NCBI GenBank assembly: GCA_029531795.1
Contig: JAPEIS010000010.1
Location: 1,674,001 to 1,738,000 of the forward strand
Reading direction: 5' to 3'
Source of the DNA: Sclerotinia nivalis
Lineage: Eukaryota > Ascomycota > Leotiomycetes > Helotiales > Sclerotiniaceae
DNA: 64,000 nucleotides
The position numbers were made by a program, and so were the translations under genes. Of the stretch, positions 11,260-23,318 are shown in pieces. The notes under the pieces were generated by a model. The model made no database searches. It saw only the letters and a program-made list of their open reading frames with translations, and was not told the DNA's origin. The first letter of the stretch is position 1, and every line of letters begins with the position of its first letter.

Positions 11260-13130
11260 AGTATTATTAGGTAGTGAATTTTCTTCGAATTGTATCATTT
11301 TGATAGAATTTCGATTGCTTTGCCTTAATCTTTTCAAATTTTCGTATTACCATATTATATTCAATTTTTACGATTGATGTGATCCTTTCATTTTAGCGAT
11401 TTTTCGAATCTCTTTGGAAAATTTTCGAAACGTTATATTTATTCTGTATTATATACTATCAATTTTATTATCGATTATTATTATCAAAATATATAATTTT
11501 TCTTTTCAAAAACTTCATTCTTTTCAACTTTTTAATTTTTTGTATATATTATACAATTATATATTACAAAACCATAATTACAGTTAACTATTTAATCGTT
11601 ACAAAATAAGCTTATAAGGATTTGAAGAAGAAATATGATTTTATCATTGATTCTAGCGAAAAAGAATAAAATTTGATATAGGAATATATCTTATTTTGTG
11701 AATATCAATATTAATGTATTAGAATATACAATGAGAAGGTTAATAATGCTTTTAAAGAGGATTTTAAAAGTTGAATAATAGAAAATTTCGTTCTAGCTCG
11801 TTATCCTTATTTAATATTTTTTCGGAATGTTCTTTGTGAGAACGGTTTCTATATTAACAAAACTAATAAAGATATTTTGGAAAAGAATCTCGTTGATACT
11901 TTTGTTTATAAGTATTCTATATAAACAAATAAACAATTGCGAAAATAGCTTTTACATTTCTTAAATATAACATCCCTTACACTTCGATATTATTTTGAAT
12001 AGTTTAGTATAATCGATATATATAATCCTTCAATCTTTAATAGTGTTATTGACATCAAAAAGGATATTAATCAAATTAAACCATTTCAGGATCACAACAA
12101 CAATAATCTATTTCAAACGATTGATTCTTATATTGCTACCTCTAAAAGAGACGAGAAAGTTATTCAAAATATTATAAACCTTGATAAGCTTTACAACAGG
12201 GATATGAAATATAACGGTTCCAATAACAATATTCAATATAAATTTGTCATTTTCTATAATCAATACAATAAAATCAATTTATCCTTTTTCTATTACAGTT
12301 TAACTTTTTTCATAATACTATAAAACAAAGCATTAAGTTTCTATTTTACTATTGTCAACCCTTGTAAACTATCTTTTGACGAAAGTATATACTATATATA
12401 TAATTATTTTGAAGATCAAAAATATCAACAAACAACTTTCATCAAATGGTTATTCATTTTATTAGCTTCGGTTCAGAAGGACAATTTTATCGCTATTACT
12501 CTCGAATGCTTTGAAAAACTAATCAATACACTTTGGGATCTTCGATTCAATCTTTTTATTGATCAACAAAATGAATCTTTTATATTATTGAAGATTATTA
12601 TTATTTATCATTTTCATTTTATATATAAACTAACTTGCTCTAACCCTACCTCGATATATATAGGCCAAATCAGTAAGATACATTCCAGTATTATAATCCA
12701 CAATCTTCCATTCAACAATAACAATCTACAATTATAGTTTCAGAAAAAACCTTTCTCCGAATTCAATCCTTTTCAAAAAGAAGTATATTATATAAATCGA
12801 ATTTACAAAAGCAATCGAAAAATTCTACTTTGTCTTTCAAATTCTAATACAAAATTCCAAGATAGAAAGTATCGTAGATACTATATTTATAAAAAAGAAG
12901 GTTATTGATCAATCAATTATTTTATCAAAAAGCAAAAGGAAACTAAACAACATTATTAAAAACTTGTTAGAATTAAACAATCTAAATGCACTTCTATTTT
13001 CAAACATTTGTACTATCAATATATTATAGACGAATATAATACAACTATCCCTCCAAATAAACAATTTATTCTTCTTATAAAAGAATACGAAAATTCTCTA
13101 CAAAAAAACCCTCAAAAGGAATTAAACAAT
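11260..13130 (+). pseudogene. Copia-A gag (copy 3)
   Basis: A broken frame matching the minus-strand gag blocks of copy 2 (28432-28788 and 29074-29514). A basic, Cys-poor knuckle region lies around 12860-13030. No open block above about 60 codons survives. The 10725-11259 stretch before it is leader, conserved between copies and without a recognisable product. Confidence 0.55.
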
Positions 13131-13640
13131 AACTCTGATCTTAAAGAATTCTTCAACGAATTCATTTTTTTAAAGGTTTAAAAAATTGTTATCGAATTTT
13201 GTAATAATACTATTATTTATTTCTTAGGAATTACAACTTTATCATCGATTCAAACCTTCTTCAATCATTATTATTTAAATGAAGAATTCATCGATATTAT
13301 AATTGATTTAGAAGCTTCAATCAAATCTACTACTGGTATATATCAAATTGAGGCTTTATAGAAACTCATCGATATCACAATTATATCAAACCCTAACCCT
13401 AATATTAATTTCGTTTTCGGAATTGATAATACTAATTCAAAGGAAATTATAACATTTGATATATTTATTGATAATATTACTTTTCATATCATAAATATCT
13501 ATACTCTATTCCTTTTATCATTTACAAATATAGATCGATTTTATATAATCTTTAATAACCTTAATAACATTATTATAAATTCCAAAAGAAATCATATCTA
13601 TTCTGTAATTAGAAGGTTCGGCTATATATTTCTTTTATAA
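13131..13640 (+). pseudogene. Copia-A protease region (copy 3)
   Basis: Corresponds to the 172-codon open block 27115-27633 of copy 2. The frame includes the FFNEF start block, an aspartic protease region with several substitutions, a NPNxNxxFGI block, and a LLSFTNIDRF block before the integrase zinc domain. Confidence 0.6.
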
Positions 13641-13699
13641 AATATCATTTTTTCTATCAATTCAATAGAAGTATACTCTTTTATTCCGTTCTTTTATCT

Positions 13700-14420
13700 T
13701 ACCGATATAGAATTTCGAAGATTGCATCATCGATTCGATCATCCTTTTATAGAAAAACTCTGTAATATTCTGAAACATATTAATTATAACAAATATACTA
13801 AAAAAGAACTTTATAAGTTCAACAAATTTTACTATTTCTATCAAAAACATAATAGATCCCCAAAACGATTCAAATTTATTTTATATAACAATATCGAATT
13901 CAATTTTATAGTTTATATTGATATCATATATCTAAACAGAAAACCAGTCCTGTATATTATCGATCAAACAATACATTTCCAAGCTATACGATTTTTATTT
14001 AATATTTCAACAATTGTAATTTAGAATATTCTAAAGAAATACTGGATCCATATCTACATTGAACCTCCAGATTATCTAATTCATGATACTGGAAAGAATT
14101 TCGTCGGAAAAGAGTTCGTAGATCGAGCTTTATTTATAAATACTATGACGAAATCAGTTCCTATTGAATTCTATTGGTCAATTGGCATTATTGAACAATA
14201 CCATACATCTCTCCATTGTGTATACGAAATCATTATTGAAGAGATGATTTAAGAACCTGATGTTATATATAATATGTATCTCCAAATGGTTGTAAAGACT
14301 ATAAATGATTCAGTTGGCCCAAATGATTTAATTCCTATATTATTTATATTTGGAATATACTTTAGAATCTCCAATTTAGATTTTTTAAGTTCTACTATTC
14401 TATAATGAGCCGTAATTATT
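13700..14420 (+). pseudogene. Copia-A integrase (copy 3)
   Basis: The 100-codon open block 13722-14024 begins MHHRFDHPFIEKL, the pre-integrase zinc-binding region. It continues with FYYFYQKHN, where the knuckle Cys residues have become Tyr (CYFCQKH is expected), and then YIDIIYLNRKPVLYIIDQ, the start of the DDE core. The rest runs to about 14420 with stops. Mutated zinc ligands and stops mean it is inactive. Confidence 0.75.
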
Positions 14421-14892
14421 GAGAAAGCTATACAAAAGATTCACAAACTTCGTATATAAAGATAGATTAACGATACCTTAAATCAACGAAATAGTTCTTT
14501 AACAGATTATATTCACGATCTTTTTATTAATTCTGATGTTTTGATATAACGAAAGATTATTGTTTTAAAAAAAGGCAAATGGAAAGGTTCATTTCCTTTT
14601 TTTAGAATTAATAACGAAATCTGTAGAATTCAACTTCCTAGTGGAATTATTGAATTCAGGAATACTATTATAAAACTATATTATTTCAAACTGGAAGAAG
14701 CAATAAATCTATTCGATAATTCTGATAATGAAATCAACCTTCCTAATAACCCGGAATTAATCAATCAAAATCCAGATTTACCAAATCCAGTATAGAAACC
14801 TGATCGAAATATAATTGTTTGTATAATAGCACCTTCTATATCTACTATTATTCATTTTGTTAGTTACACTATACGATATCCTTTAGATTGAA

Positions 14893-15620
14893 TTGAAATC
14901 TCTACAATTCATCAATATTTTTTTGGAAACGTTATTGATGTCAAACCCTGATTTAATCATTTTTCTAACAAGCGAAGATCTTGAAATTATCTCAAATTTT
15001 GTCGATTCTCATAGAAAAGAAATTGAAGGATTATTGGAAAAAAAACTTTCGAAAACATTTTTATTTCTTCAATTCCCACCAAAATTTGTATCTTCGGAAG
15101 CCGATTCGTTGACAAAATTAAACATACCGGAATTGATAAGACTATAGAGAAATCACAATTAGTAATTCAAATATACAATGATATTGAAAAAGAAACTATT
15201 TTGATTCAATCTTCAATTCTACAAAGATTTAGTCAACAGAAACTATTGATTCTAGCTTTAATCTTTAAATCGAAAAATATCTATATTTACCTCCACGATA
15301 TCTCATAAATCTATATTCAGGTTACAATAGAACTAAATCGATTATTTTATATTTATCCTTCTTAGAAAATATATCTTTTATAAGATATCATTCTTTAAGT
15401 AAAGAAACTTTTATATAATATTATAGAATCAGATAACTATTAATTCAAAATATATTATAATTATTATACAAATTGTTTTAGCCTTACAATTTCAATTTAT
15501 AATTATTGTTTTCTTTATCGAAATAATGATATACTTGCATTTATTGGTATTCAAATCGATAATACATTTATTGTCATCGACAAAACATTTGCTGAATTAA
15601 AGTAGAAATAATTCAAAGCT
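14893..15620 (+). pseudogene. Copia-A reverse transcriptase (copy 3)
   Basis: The open block 14893-15147 starts within the linker and enters the RT N-terminus (MSNPDLIIFLTSEDLE). The later frame gives IQIDNTFIVIDKTF, in which the second aspartate of the catalytic pair has become Asn. Frameshifts and stops separate the blocks. Copy 2 (7201-7881) is the better reference. Confidence 0.7.
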
Positions 15621-15639
15621 ATCAATTTTCAAGTAAAAG

Positions 15640-16560
15640 ATTGTGAGATGTTAATAAAAACAAATTCTCTCAAATTCAATAGAACTATTGTATTATTGGT
15701 CGACAATATTATCAATCTAACTCAAGAGTAATATTGCAAGAATTTTCAATAAATTGTTTTTAGTCTTATAAATCTTAAAGATACCAAAAACAAATTACAA
15801 AAGAATGTTTCAATTTAAAAACAATATATTATTTAATAAACTAAAAGAGTATATATTATTAATCTTATCCAACCGGAGATTATATATTCATTATTCTACA
15901 TTGTTCAAATTACCGATCCTACTCCAGGAGATATTGAATTCCTGAATAAGATTCTTTTTTGATAATTCTATAATACTATTAGAAAATTGAGATTTGTTTT
16001 TTTCGATTCAAAGATTTTTATCCTTTTTGTATTTATAGATATAGAATTTGCAAATAATTCTGATCATTTTTTTCAAATCGGATACATTATAGTTCTAGCA
16101 AACAAATCCAAAAATGCGAATATCCTTTATTGAACTTTTGTTAAATGCAAAAAAATTACTAGAAGTATATTACTTTCAAAACTTTATATAATAATTCTTG
16201 GATTTGATATAGTAAATATTATAAAGTCTTTCCTCGATCAAATAATTATTTGCGATTATTTTATTCCATTTGTAGTATATATCGATTCGAAATCATTTTA
16301 CGAATGCTTTGTTAGATTCGGTACTATATACAAAAAACGATTGATAATCGATTTGATATATATTCATCAATTATATAAAAAACAAGAGATTCAGGAGATC
16401 CACTAGATCGATGGAAATACTAACTCTACTAATGCAATAATGAAGGTTAAGCTCTATCAAACTTTGAGAGAATTGATTGATATAAATAAAATTAAATTGG
16501 AAATGGAGGTATGGGTGGAAAGAACAAATATTAAGATTTAAGGTTTCCAAATATTGAAAT
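15640..16560 (+). pseudogene. Copia-A RNase H and C-terminal tail (copy 3)
   Basis: Matches 6565-7158 of copy 2. Blocks seen are IEFLNKILF, FIDIEFANNSDHFFQIGYI and a C-terminal stretch close to the copia pattern of a TKxKPxQTLRELID motif near 16440-16500. All are interrupted by stops. It ends about 90 bp before the 3' LTR. Confidence 0.65.
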
Positions 16561-16653
16561 TTAGGTTTTCGGATATTATGATTTTGGATTTTTCCATTTC
16601 GTTTTTGTATCTATATTTATTATAGCTAGTTATTCTTTTAAAAAGATAATCAA

Positions 16654-16895
16654 TATTAATATTTATATACTCTTAAAGCATATAATTCTTATTTAAACGA
16701 AGACTTCTATATTGAGGCTATTCGCATTCAATGGTTCTTTCAAACCTCGATATACAATATAACCTTTAATTTAGGGGTCAATTACATAGCAATCCAAGCG
16801 CCCTCATGGGAATCTCTTTTGTGAATAACTTCAATACGATCATAAACGTTTTGATCATCTCTATTGGATACGACGATCACGAAGTCGTACCGACA
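16654..16895 (+). repeat. 3' LTR of Copia-A copy 3
   Basis: Starts TATTAATATTTAT (mutated from TGTTGGTATTCAC) and ends clean in AAGTCGTACCGACA. 242 bp, then GTTTG. Confidence 0.93.
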
Positions 16896-16900
16896 GTTTG

Positions 16901-17480
16901 GTTATAAATTGTAATTGTAAAACAGACTTTCTTTTTTGGATTAATAATAAGAAACAGATTTGTATTTAGATTTTCGGTTTTCACAACAATCTAATTTTGA
17001 TAAAGGAAATATTCATTCTTCTTTTTAGACAAATCCTTTAATCTCCTGATTAGAGCATCAGATTTCGCTTTTTGCTTTTCGGAACGATATATAATTTTGA
17101 AATTGAAACGGGATAGAAATTCAGATCAATAGACTTGACGATAATTCAATAGCTTTGTTGTTATAAAGTATTCCAGATTCTTATAATCCGTAATGATCTT
17201 GATCGGGGAAGAGGCGTTTTCTAATTCGGATTGCTATTCTTCGAAATAGCGGATAATTGCTAGTAATTCTTTATTATAAATCTTGTAGTTATATTCCGTA
17301 ATCGAATACTTCTTTGAGAAATATACAATAGATTTCAAAATCCCATCGTTATTATATTGAGAAAGGACTCCAATAGATATATAATCTGATATATCCGTTT
17401 CTAGGATTATATCTTTTTTTTAATCGAAAGAGATTAATATAGGTACTGCTGTAAATGCAGCTTTCAAATTCGAGAACGAT
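16901..17480 (-). pseudogene. Gypsy-2 RNase H
   Basis: The minus-strand frame reads [20 protein letters not shown], a stop at an expected Trp, then [19 protein letters not shown], the classic Ty3/gypsy RNase H blocks. It follows RT in the right order and spacing. The same blocks occur in Gypsy-5 at 52960-53370. Confidence 0.75.
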
Positions 17481-17500
17481 TTTTTATAAATAGGATCTCA

Positions 17501-18240
17501 TTAAAAGGCTACATCCTTTTTGGTTAGGTTTACTATCGGATGAATAATCGAGAAGAAGTCACGAATAAAATATCGATAGAAATTACTAAATCCTATAAAT
17601 ATTTGTATATCTGTTAGATTCTTTGGCGTTTTCCAATCAATTATCGTTTTAATTTTGATTGGGTCTATTCGAATCCTTTTTCGGCTTACAATTAAACCCA
17701 GGAATTTCGTTTCAGATTTCAGGAATTCGTATTTCGATAGATTGATATACAATCTGACTTTCTGTAAAACATCTAATACTTTTTGTATATGCTTTATATA
17801 TTCAAAACAGATCTTATTGTAAATCAGAATATCATTTAGATAAACAATACAGAATATATTCAGGTATTCTTTCAAAGTATTATTGATAAATTGTTGAAAC
17901 GTTATTAAAGCTTTGATCAATCCGAACGGTATGATTAAGGTTTCGAACAAGTTGAATCGAGTACGGAATATAATCAGGTATTCTTGTTCTTTCTTGATTC
18001 GGATATTATTGAAGGTTAAGATAATATTTATTTTTATAAAATACTTTATCCCTTTTAGGTTATTCAAGGATTCTTTGATTAAGAGTAACAAATATCGATC
18101 TTTCATAGATAAATTATTCAATATATAATAGTCTATACAGAATCGAAGACCACTATCGGGTTTCTTAACAAATAAGACAGGCGAAACGGAAACAGAGGAA
18201 TTCGATTGGATGAATCTTTTTGCTAGGTTTTCTTTTAACT
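17501..18240 (-). pseudogene. Gypsy-2 reverse transcriptase
   Basis: 206 codons open (17501-18121), one of the longest open blocks in the window. It contains the FETLIIPFGLIKALITFQQFINN block, VYLNDILIYN, FLGLIVSRKRIRIDPIKI, and FIGFSNFYRYFIRDF at the RNase H border. The YxDD box is YLND. The N-terminal RT blocks (FIGLDLINxxY-like) extend to about 18240 with stops. It matches 52254-52742 of Gypsy-5. Confidence 0.82.
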
Positions 18241-18920
18241 ATTCTTGCAAAGCTTTCAATTCGTCCCGAAACATCGAATACAGGGCTTCAAACAGTAGTT
18301 TAGCTTTATTTTGTAATCGGATATTATAATTGTATAGACAATATAAAAATAGTTTATCAATATTATATAAAAAAAAATATATCGATCTATGAACGGAATT
18401 CAGCAAATAGGTTTTCGGGAGTAGAATCTTCTTTTTCTTTTAGGATTCGATTTATCAAATCAATACTAGTTTGGAACATCTTGTAGCCTTGATAGATATA
18501 TATTGAACAAATTCGGATTGAAATGTTTGCTATATCTCTTTTCTTTAATACTTTAGAACAAAACAATAAATAAACAAGATAAGCTTTGATAAGGATATCA
18601 AATAGGGTTCGGATACTCGATAGTTGTACAAATGTATTACAGGACTTCCAGCAGAATTCGTTATCGAAGTGAAAAGTATTGAATACGAATCCGATATAGG
18701 GATCGTACTTCTTTAGTTAGGTCAATCTTAGAACAATCGAATAATAAATTAGTTTAGTAATATAGATTTTCGATCTTTTCTTATAATGATTGTTGATTTG
18801 TAGATTGTCTAGAATATAACGATTCATTCGGTTTTCAGGTAGTATTTTTCTATCGAATTCAATGATTTCGAACGGGACAAATAATTTATATATTAAGAGT
18901 TTAATAGTTTCAATTCAATT

Positions 18921-19117
18921 TCAATTCGCGAAAGTATATCTTTCGTATTTGCTATCCATTATAGTATAAATGGGATAGGATCGATTAGGCATCAATAGGA
19001 CAATAATAAACAATATTATTAAATTTGTTCGATTACTTGTTTCTTCAACGAAAAATAAACTTCGAGTTGTAGCAATGGACAAATGTAATATATATAGAGC
19101 TTTCGTTTGATAACAAT
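18921..19117 (-). pseudogene. Gypsy-2 protease region
   Basis: The frame includes LMPNRSYPIYTIMDSKYERYTFAN. By comparison with Gypsy-5 (DNR at the same place) and with retropepsins, the active site DSG has become DSK. It lies between the gag knuckle and RT. The stretch 18241-18920 is pol between protease and RT, too broken to subdivide. Confidence 0.6.
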
Positions 19118-20445
19118 TTATACCAAGCAAACTTTGTTTCTTGAATTCAGAGAGCTGGAAGGGGACAGATTGTATAGTAATATAATATACAATTGAATCT
19201 GGGCGAAAGACGGAATAAGGAATAACAAAACAGAACTAGTAAGATTAGTTTTAGTTTGTATAGGATGATTATCTAGGAACAAGCAATCTTTTATACAATG
19301 ATCGATAGATCTATAATAGAAGCATTTCCTTCGTTTATATCTATTAGTATATCTTTGGGAATTAAGATTTATTGAATCTCTAGTAAGTATAATTGTAGTA
19401 GAAGTAATAAATCGGGTAATAGTATTTGGGGACGAAGTAGGGGTATAGTTAATAGGATTCAGATTTTGAATCGTAATATAGGGCAATAGGATGATTGGGT
19501 TACGATCAAAGCTGATTGGTTTTATTAGATACAGACAATGATTTTCTAATGTTTATACAAAAACGGCGAATATGTCGGTGTTATTTGTAGATAATTCAAT
19601 AATAACAATCTGGTTTTTTAGTTTATTTGATAAAGTTTATTTTAATAGGATAACCAGGGTATTATTATTATCGATCATTCTAGTTTCTAATATTAGTCTT
19701 TGGAATTCAATATAGAAGATATAGAACGATTGATTTCTTTATTTCAGATTGATCAGGAGTTTTCGAATTTCGGTTTATTTGTTCTGGTTTTTATAAGTTT
19801 TTTCCAATATTTGCAATAGATTCTTATAATCGGCAAGTTTAACAAATTACTCTTTGATATTATATAATCGAATTTATATAATAGTGGGTTTAATTAATCT
19901 TTCAGTTATATAAGTTAAACGGGAATACAAAGAAATAAAGCAATTAGAATTGGTATACATTTTATTCTGTATTTGATCGACAAATCGATCAAGATCGATT
20001 TTCGTTTTATCAAACGATATAAAGTCAGGTATTTTCTTATTCAATTGAGGTTTCGATAGAACAGAAACGGCGGCCGGGGTTGTAACAGACGTCAGAGGTG
20101 AAGGGTTGGTTAGATTGGTAGGGGTTGAAACAGGCGGAGCGACGGGGATAGGATGAAATTGAATCAGATGGGTAATCAATTTATCGTTTTCCTTCTTTTA
20201 TTGTATAAATACGGTTTTCTCGATTTACAAATCGAAAATAAACTTTTGAATTACAGATTGCAGATCAGTTATTTCTGTCTTTACTCTTATACTATAATCG
20301 TAAAGGGAGATAAGATAATAATATCAGATTGTGGTATCGTTAACTACAATAGTAGCGAATTCTTCAAGGGAGTTGAACTGGCTAAACAAATGCGGACAGG
20401 ACGATATTGTAGAAGTATCAGTATAGATAAATAGGAGCTATATAG
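19118..20445 (-). pseudogene. Gypsy-2 gag
   Basis: Two open blocks. The 101-codon block (19874-20179) holds a P/T-rich stretch then KIPDFISFDKTKIDLDRFVDQI and MYTNSNCF, the start of a Retrotrans_gag-type capsid domain. The 122-codon block (19118-19486) ends in a knuckle reading CFYYRSIDHCIKDC, with the second Cys replaced by Tyr. The plus-strand open frame 20153-20434 is antisense to this gag and is not a gene; the same antisense frame appears in Gypsy-5 (49979-50215). Confidence 0.75.
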
Positions 20446-20658
20446 TATTATAAAAACAACAGACAAAATAACAGAAATCATTTTTATTAATAAGATGTAA
20501 CTCGAAAAGCTACGTTTCTATAAAAGGAACGATTCCTTAAATACATTTATATATAGCGTTAGCCCCGACCGGGGCTAGCCTACACTTATCCGAGGTCCGA
20601 CTCCTATAGATCGGAACCCGAGCGGTCTCCGTATACCATATACGGGGACCCCGTGACA
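20446..20658 (-). repeat. 5' LTR of Gypsy-2
   Basis: 213 bp. The outer edge (20658) is clean, TGTCACGGGGTCCCCG on the minus strand. The inner edge (20446) is mutated, ending TTTTTATAATA for CCTCCGTGATA. Confidence 0.93.
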
Positions 20659-20663
20659 TTAAT

Positions 20664-21220
20664 AATGATTTCATATATATAATAGAAAGATATATAGTAT
20701 TATTCAACAATATTAATTGATCAATAGAATTCGATAAGAATTGATTTCGTTATAGTATTTATAGATAAAGTTCGATCTACGAATTCTTTTCTAATGAAAT
20801 TCTTTCCGGTATTGTGAATTAGATAATCTAGAAATCCAATATAGATATCGATCTAGTATTTCCTTAGAATATTCCAAATTGTAATTGCTGAAATATTAGA
20901 TAGAAATCGCGCAGCTTGGAAATATATTGTTTGATTGATAATATATAGAATCGGTTTTCTGTTTAGATATATAACATTAATATAAATTGTAAAATTGAAT
21001 TCGATATCGTTATGTAAGGTAAATTTGAATCGTTTTAGGGATCTATTATGTTTTTGACAGAAATAGCAAAACTTGTTGAATTTACGAAGTTCTTTTTCAG
21101 TATATTCGTTATGGTCAATATATTTCAGAATATTATAGAGTTTTTTTATAAAAGGATGATTAAATCGATGATGCAATCTTCGAAGTTCTATATTAATGAA
21201 ATAAAAGAACGGAATAGAAG
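20664..21220 (-). pseudogene. Copia-A integrase (copy 2, between the two insertions)
   Basis: The open block 20853-21220 holds LRRLHHRFNHPFIKKLYNILK, FCYFCQKHNRSLKRFKF (knuckle Cys pair intact) and FTIYINVIYLNRKPILYIINQ. This is pre-integrase zinc domain plus early DDE core, the best-kept integrase copy of the family here. The first core Asp (YIDIIYLN in other copies) reads Asn. It is cut at 21220 by Copia-B and at 20663 by Gypsy-2. Confidence 0.8.
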
Positions 21221-21428
21221 GTATCGGGATCACAGTCATATGATCATGAACCGTAGTTAAATCATATAATCGTATTAGATCATATGATTATAAGGGATCG
21301 TACGAGCTTCTTCAATATGTATTTAAAGGAGCTTGTTCTTTCAATATAGATAGTAACAATTAAGAATCAAGTTTTATCAAATAGATTAAAGTACTTTATA
21401 CTTTGAACCTTATCATTTCGATACCAAT
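21221..21428 (+). repeat. 5' LTR of Copia-B
   Basis: Starts GTATCGGGATCACAGTCATA (cleaner than the 3' copy) and ends TTATCATTTCGATACCAAT (mutated). Canonical TG and CA ends are not visible, so the terminal bases are uncertain by 1-4 bp. Confidence 0.85.
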
Positions 21429-21429
21429 G

Positions 21430-21453
21430 CTAATTAGTGATATCACAAATTAG
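21430..21453 (+). repeat. 24-bp near-perfect palindrome directly after the Copia-B 5' LTR
   Basis: Begins CTAATTAG and ends CAAATTAG with TGATATCA at the centre; 11 of 12 pairs match. It is the counterpart of the Copia-A palindrome at 10703-10724, although the LTRs of the two families are unrelated. Confidence 0.7.
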
Positions 21454-21879
21454 AGGATTTGAATATCTTTAAGGAATACTGTTTTCCTAAAAGATCTTTT
21501 GAGAATTAGTTGAATCAATTTAAAGAGATATCAATCTTCAAACAAATGGATACTATTTCTATTTGGATATCAAGAATACTATTTTCTTGTTTTGTTAGGA
21601 TATTGGTATGCTAATGAATCAATTCTGAATATCATTTTCAGAAGGAAACTTAAAAGAGTTCGATTGTTATTATAGTAATTAGATTCCTATATCTATTATG
21701 TATTTTGTATACAAACTATAATACAAATATATTCTTTTTCTTTCTTTTGAAATATATTCTTTCAAGAATCTATAATTCAATAATCGATTTAAATAATATA
21801 CTTTCCTATTCCATCTCTTTATTCCTTTCAAAAACATATTACTTACGAATCCGAAAACAATAACAATATATCTGGAAAG

Positions 21880-23318
21880 ATCTTCATTATAGATATACTA
21901 AATCCATTATTTGATGGTTATGATTATCCCGCTGTAAAAAAGAAATTCAGAAATTGGATTGCTACAAGAAAGGATGAATACGGAAACACTGAAATCATCA
22001 ACGATTATATTATATTCAAATATCTTCAATATAATAAAGAACAGATTATCGATCACGATCTTATAGAAATCCTATGGGACGATTTCGGAGATTTCAAATT
22101 AAAGTATTTCAGTGTTGTCGATAAAATAGAACTTCAAAAACTCAGGAAAGTTTTATATATTAATAGAGTATTCGTATTGAAAGACAATGTAGAATTCGAT
22201 CAAGTATTCTATATTGTTATAAGGATAAGAGATTATATTCTATGAATAGAATAATAGATTAAAGAATATCTAAAAGATAATAGTATTCTATTATCTAAGT
22301 TTCGATTAGGAGAGTGTCTATATCAGATCGCTATAGATTACGATCGAAATACTGGAGAAGAATCATTTTCAAAAGTACTTCAATTAGAAGAAAAAGGAGG
22401 AGGAGATGATCCAAACGAATAATCCGATATCGATAATAGCGAAGAGAAAAAGAAAGAAGGAAGAATAGAAAATAGTTATTAATCATTTATCAATCTTTTA
22501 AGGATCTATAACGATAATGAAAAATATAAAGGGGATGATGATAATTTTGATTACAAACTTTCAATCTTTTGGGAAATGATACGACGAGTAGAAGTTCCAA
22601 GAGAATTACTCTTCAAAGTATTTCTTATTATACTTAAAGGAAGTGTATTCGAATTCTTTTATATCAATTATACAGAACTACTAATTACCTTCAAAGAAAT
22701 ATATGCTTTTGTCAAACAAAATTTCGAAGGAGATTAATATCATCGTTATATGTTATACAAATAGAATAATACAATTTTAAAAGGGATTCAAGAAAAAAAC
22801 AAAAACAAACTCTTAAGTAATTGTTTGATATTAATGATTAAGGATTTATATCAACTACAATTAAGATTTAAATCAAAGATACATTCAACAAAACATCTTC
22901 ATATACGATTAATACAAACATATGAAAATATCCCGGTATATAGTATAGTATATATAGATACAAAAGAAGATATATCAGGGTTTATCAATCAATGAAACAA
23001 TCCATTAATATTTGAGAAAAGACTAATAAGAAAGATAAGGATTTAATATTCTTTATTGATCGAAAATACTATTATAACCATCGATACGATTCCCATTCCC
23101 GAAACAATTCTCGAAACCGTGATCTAAAATGCTGGATTTGCAAAAAGAAAGGATGTTGTTCTATCAAATATTCGAAAGAAGAATAAGAAGAGTCTAGATA
23201 GTAATATAAAGCGAAGTTTAGAAAAAGCAGCAATCATATTTTCAAACAACGTTTCGATCAATGGTTAATAAATTATGAAGGGGAATCAATCGATGACGAA
23301 AACGAATCTGATAAGGAG
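21880..23318 (+). pseudogene. Copia-B gag
   Basis: The frame from about 21880 gives ILNPLFDGYDYPAVKKKFRN, LRLGECLYQIAI-like and SIFWEMIRRVEVPRELLFK blocks, then a knuckle reading CWICKKKGCCS at about 23130. The fungal copia knuckle is close to CWxCxKxGCWS. It is interrupted by stops at positions expected to be Gln or Trp. The gag leader 21454-21879 has no recognisable product. Confidence 0.65.

Larger units (their letters stand above)
10461..16895 (+). mobile_element. Copia-A retrotransposon, copy 3 (complete, uninterrupted)
   Basis: Reference copy of the family: 6435 bp, two 242-bp LTRs (10461-10702 and 16654-16895), flanked by GTTTG (10456-10460 and 16896-16900). Plus strand, inserted in Gypsy-2, hence the innermost layer of a four-level nest. 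Gag, protease, integrase, RT and RNase H can all be placed, and all are broken by stops, more heavily than in copy 2. Confidence 0.93.
8581..20658 (-). mobile_element. Gypsy-2 chromovirus (complete, carries Copia-A copy 3)
   Basis: Two 213-bp LTRs (8581-8793 and 20446-20658) flanked by TTAAT (8576-8580 and 20659-20663). Removing Copia-A copy 3 and one GTTTG leaves about 5638 bp. Domains on the minus strand run gag, zinc knuckle, protease, RT, RNase H, integrase, chromodomain. It is the same family as Gypsy-5: the gag and pol blocks match, although the LTRs differ in length (213 against 237 bp). The A-rich, G-ending tract AAAAAGGGAGATAC precedes the 3' LTR. Confidence 0.92.

Noticed and set aside
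20153..20434. Plus-strand ORF of 93 codons
   Set aside because: Antisense to the Gypsy-2 gag. The same antisense frame in Gypsy-5 (49979-50215) reflects homology of gag, not a conserved gene.
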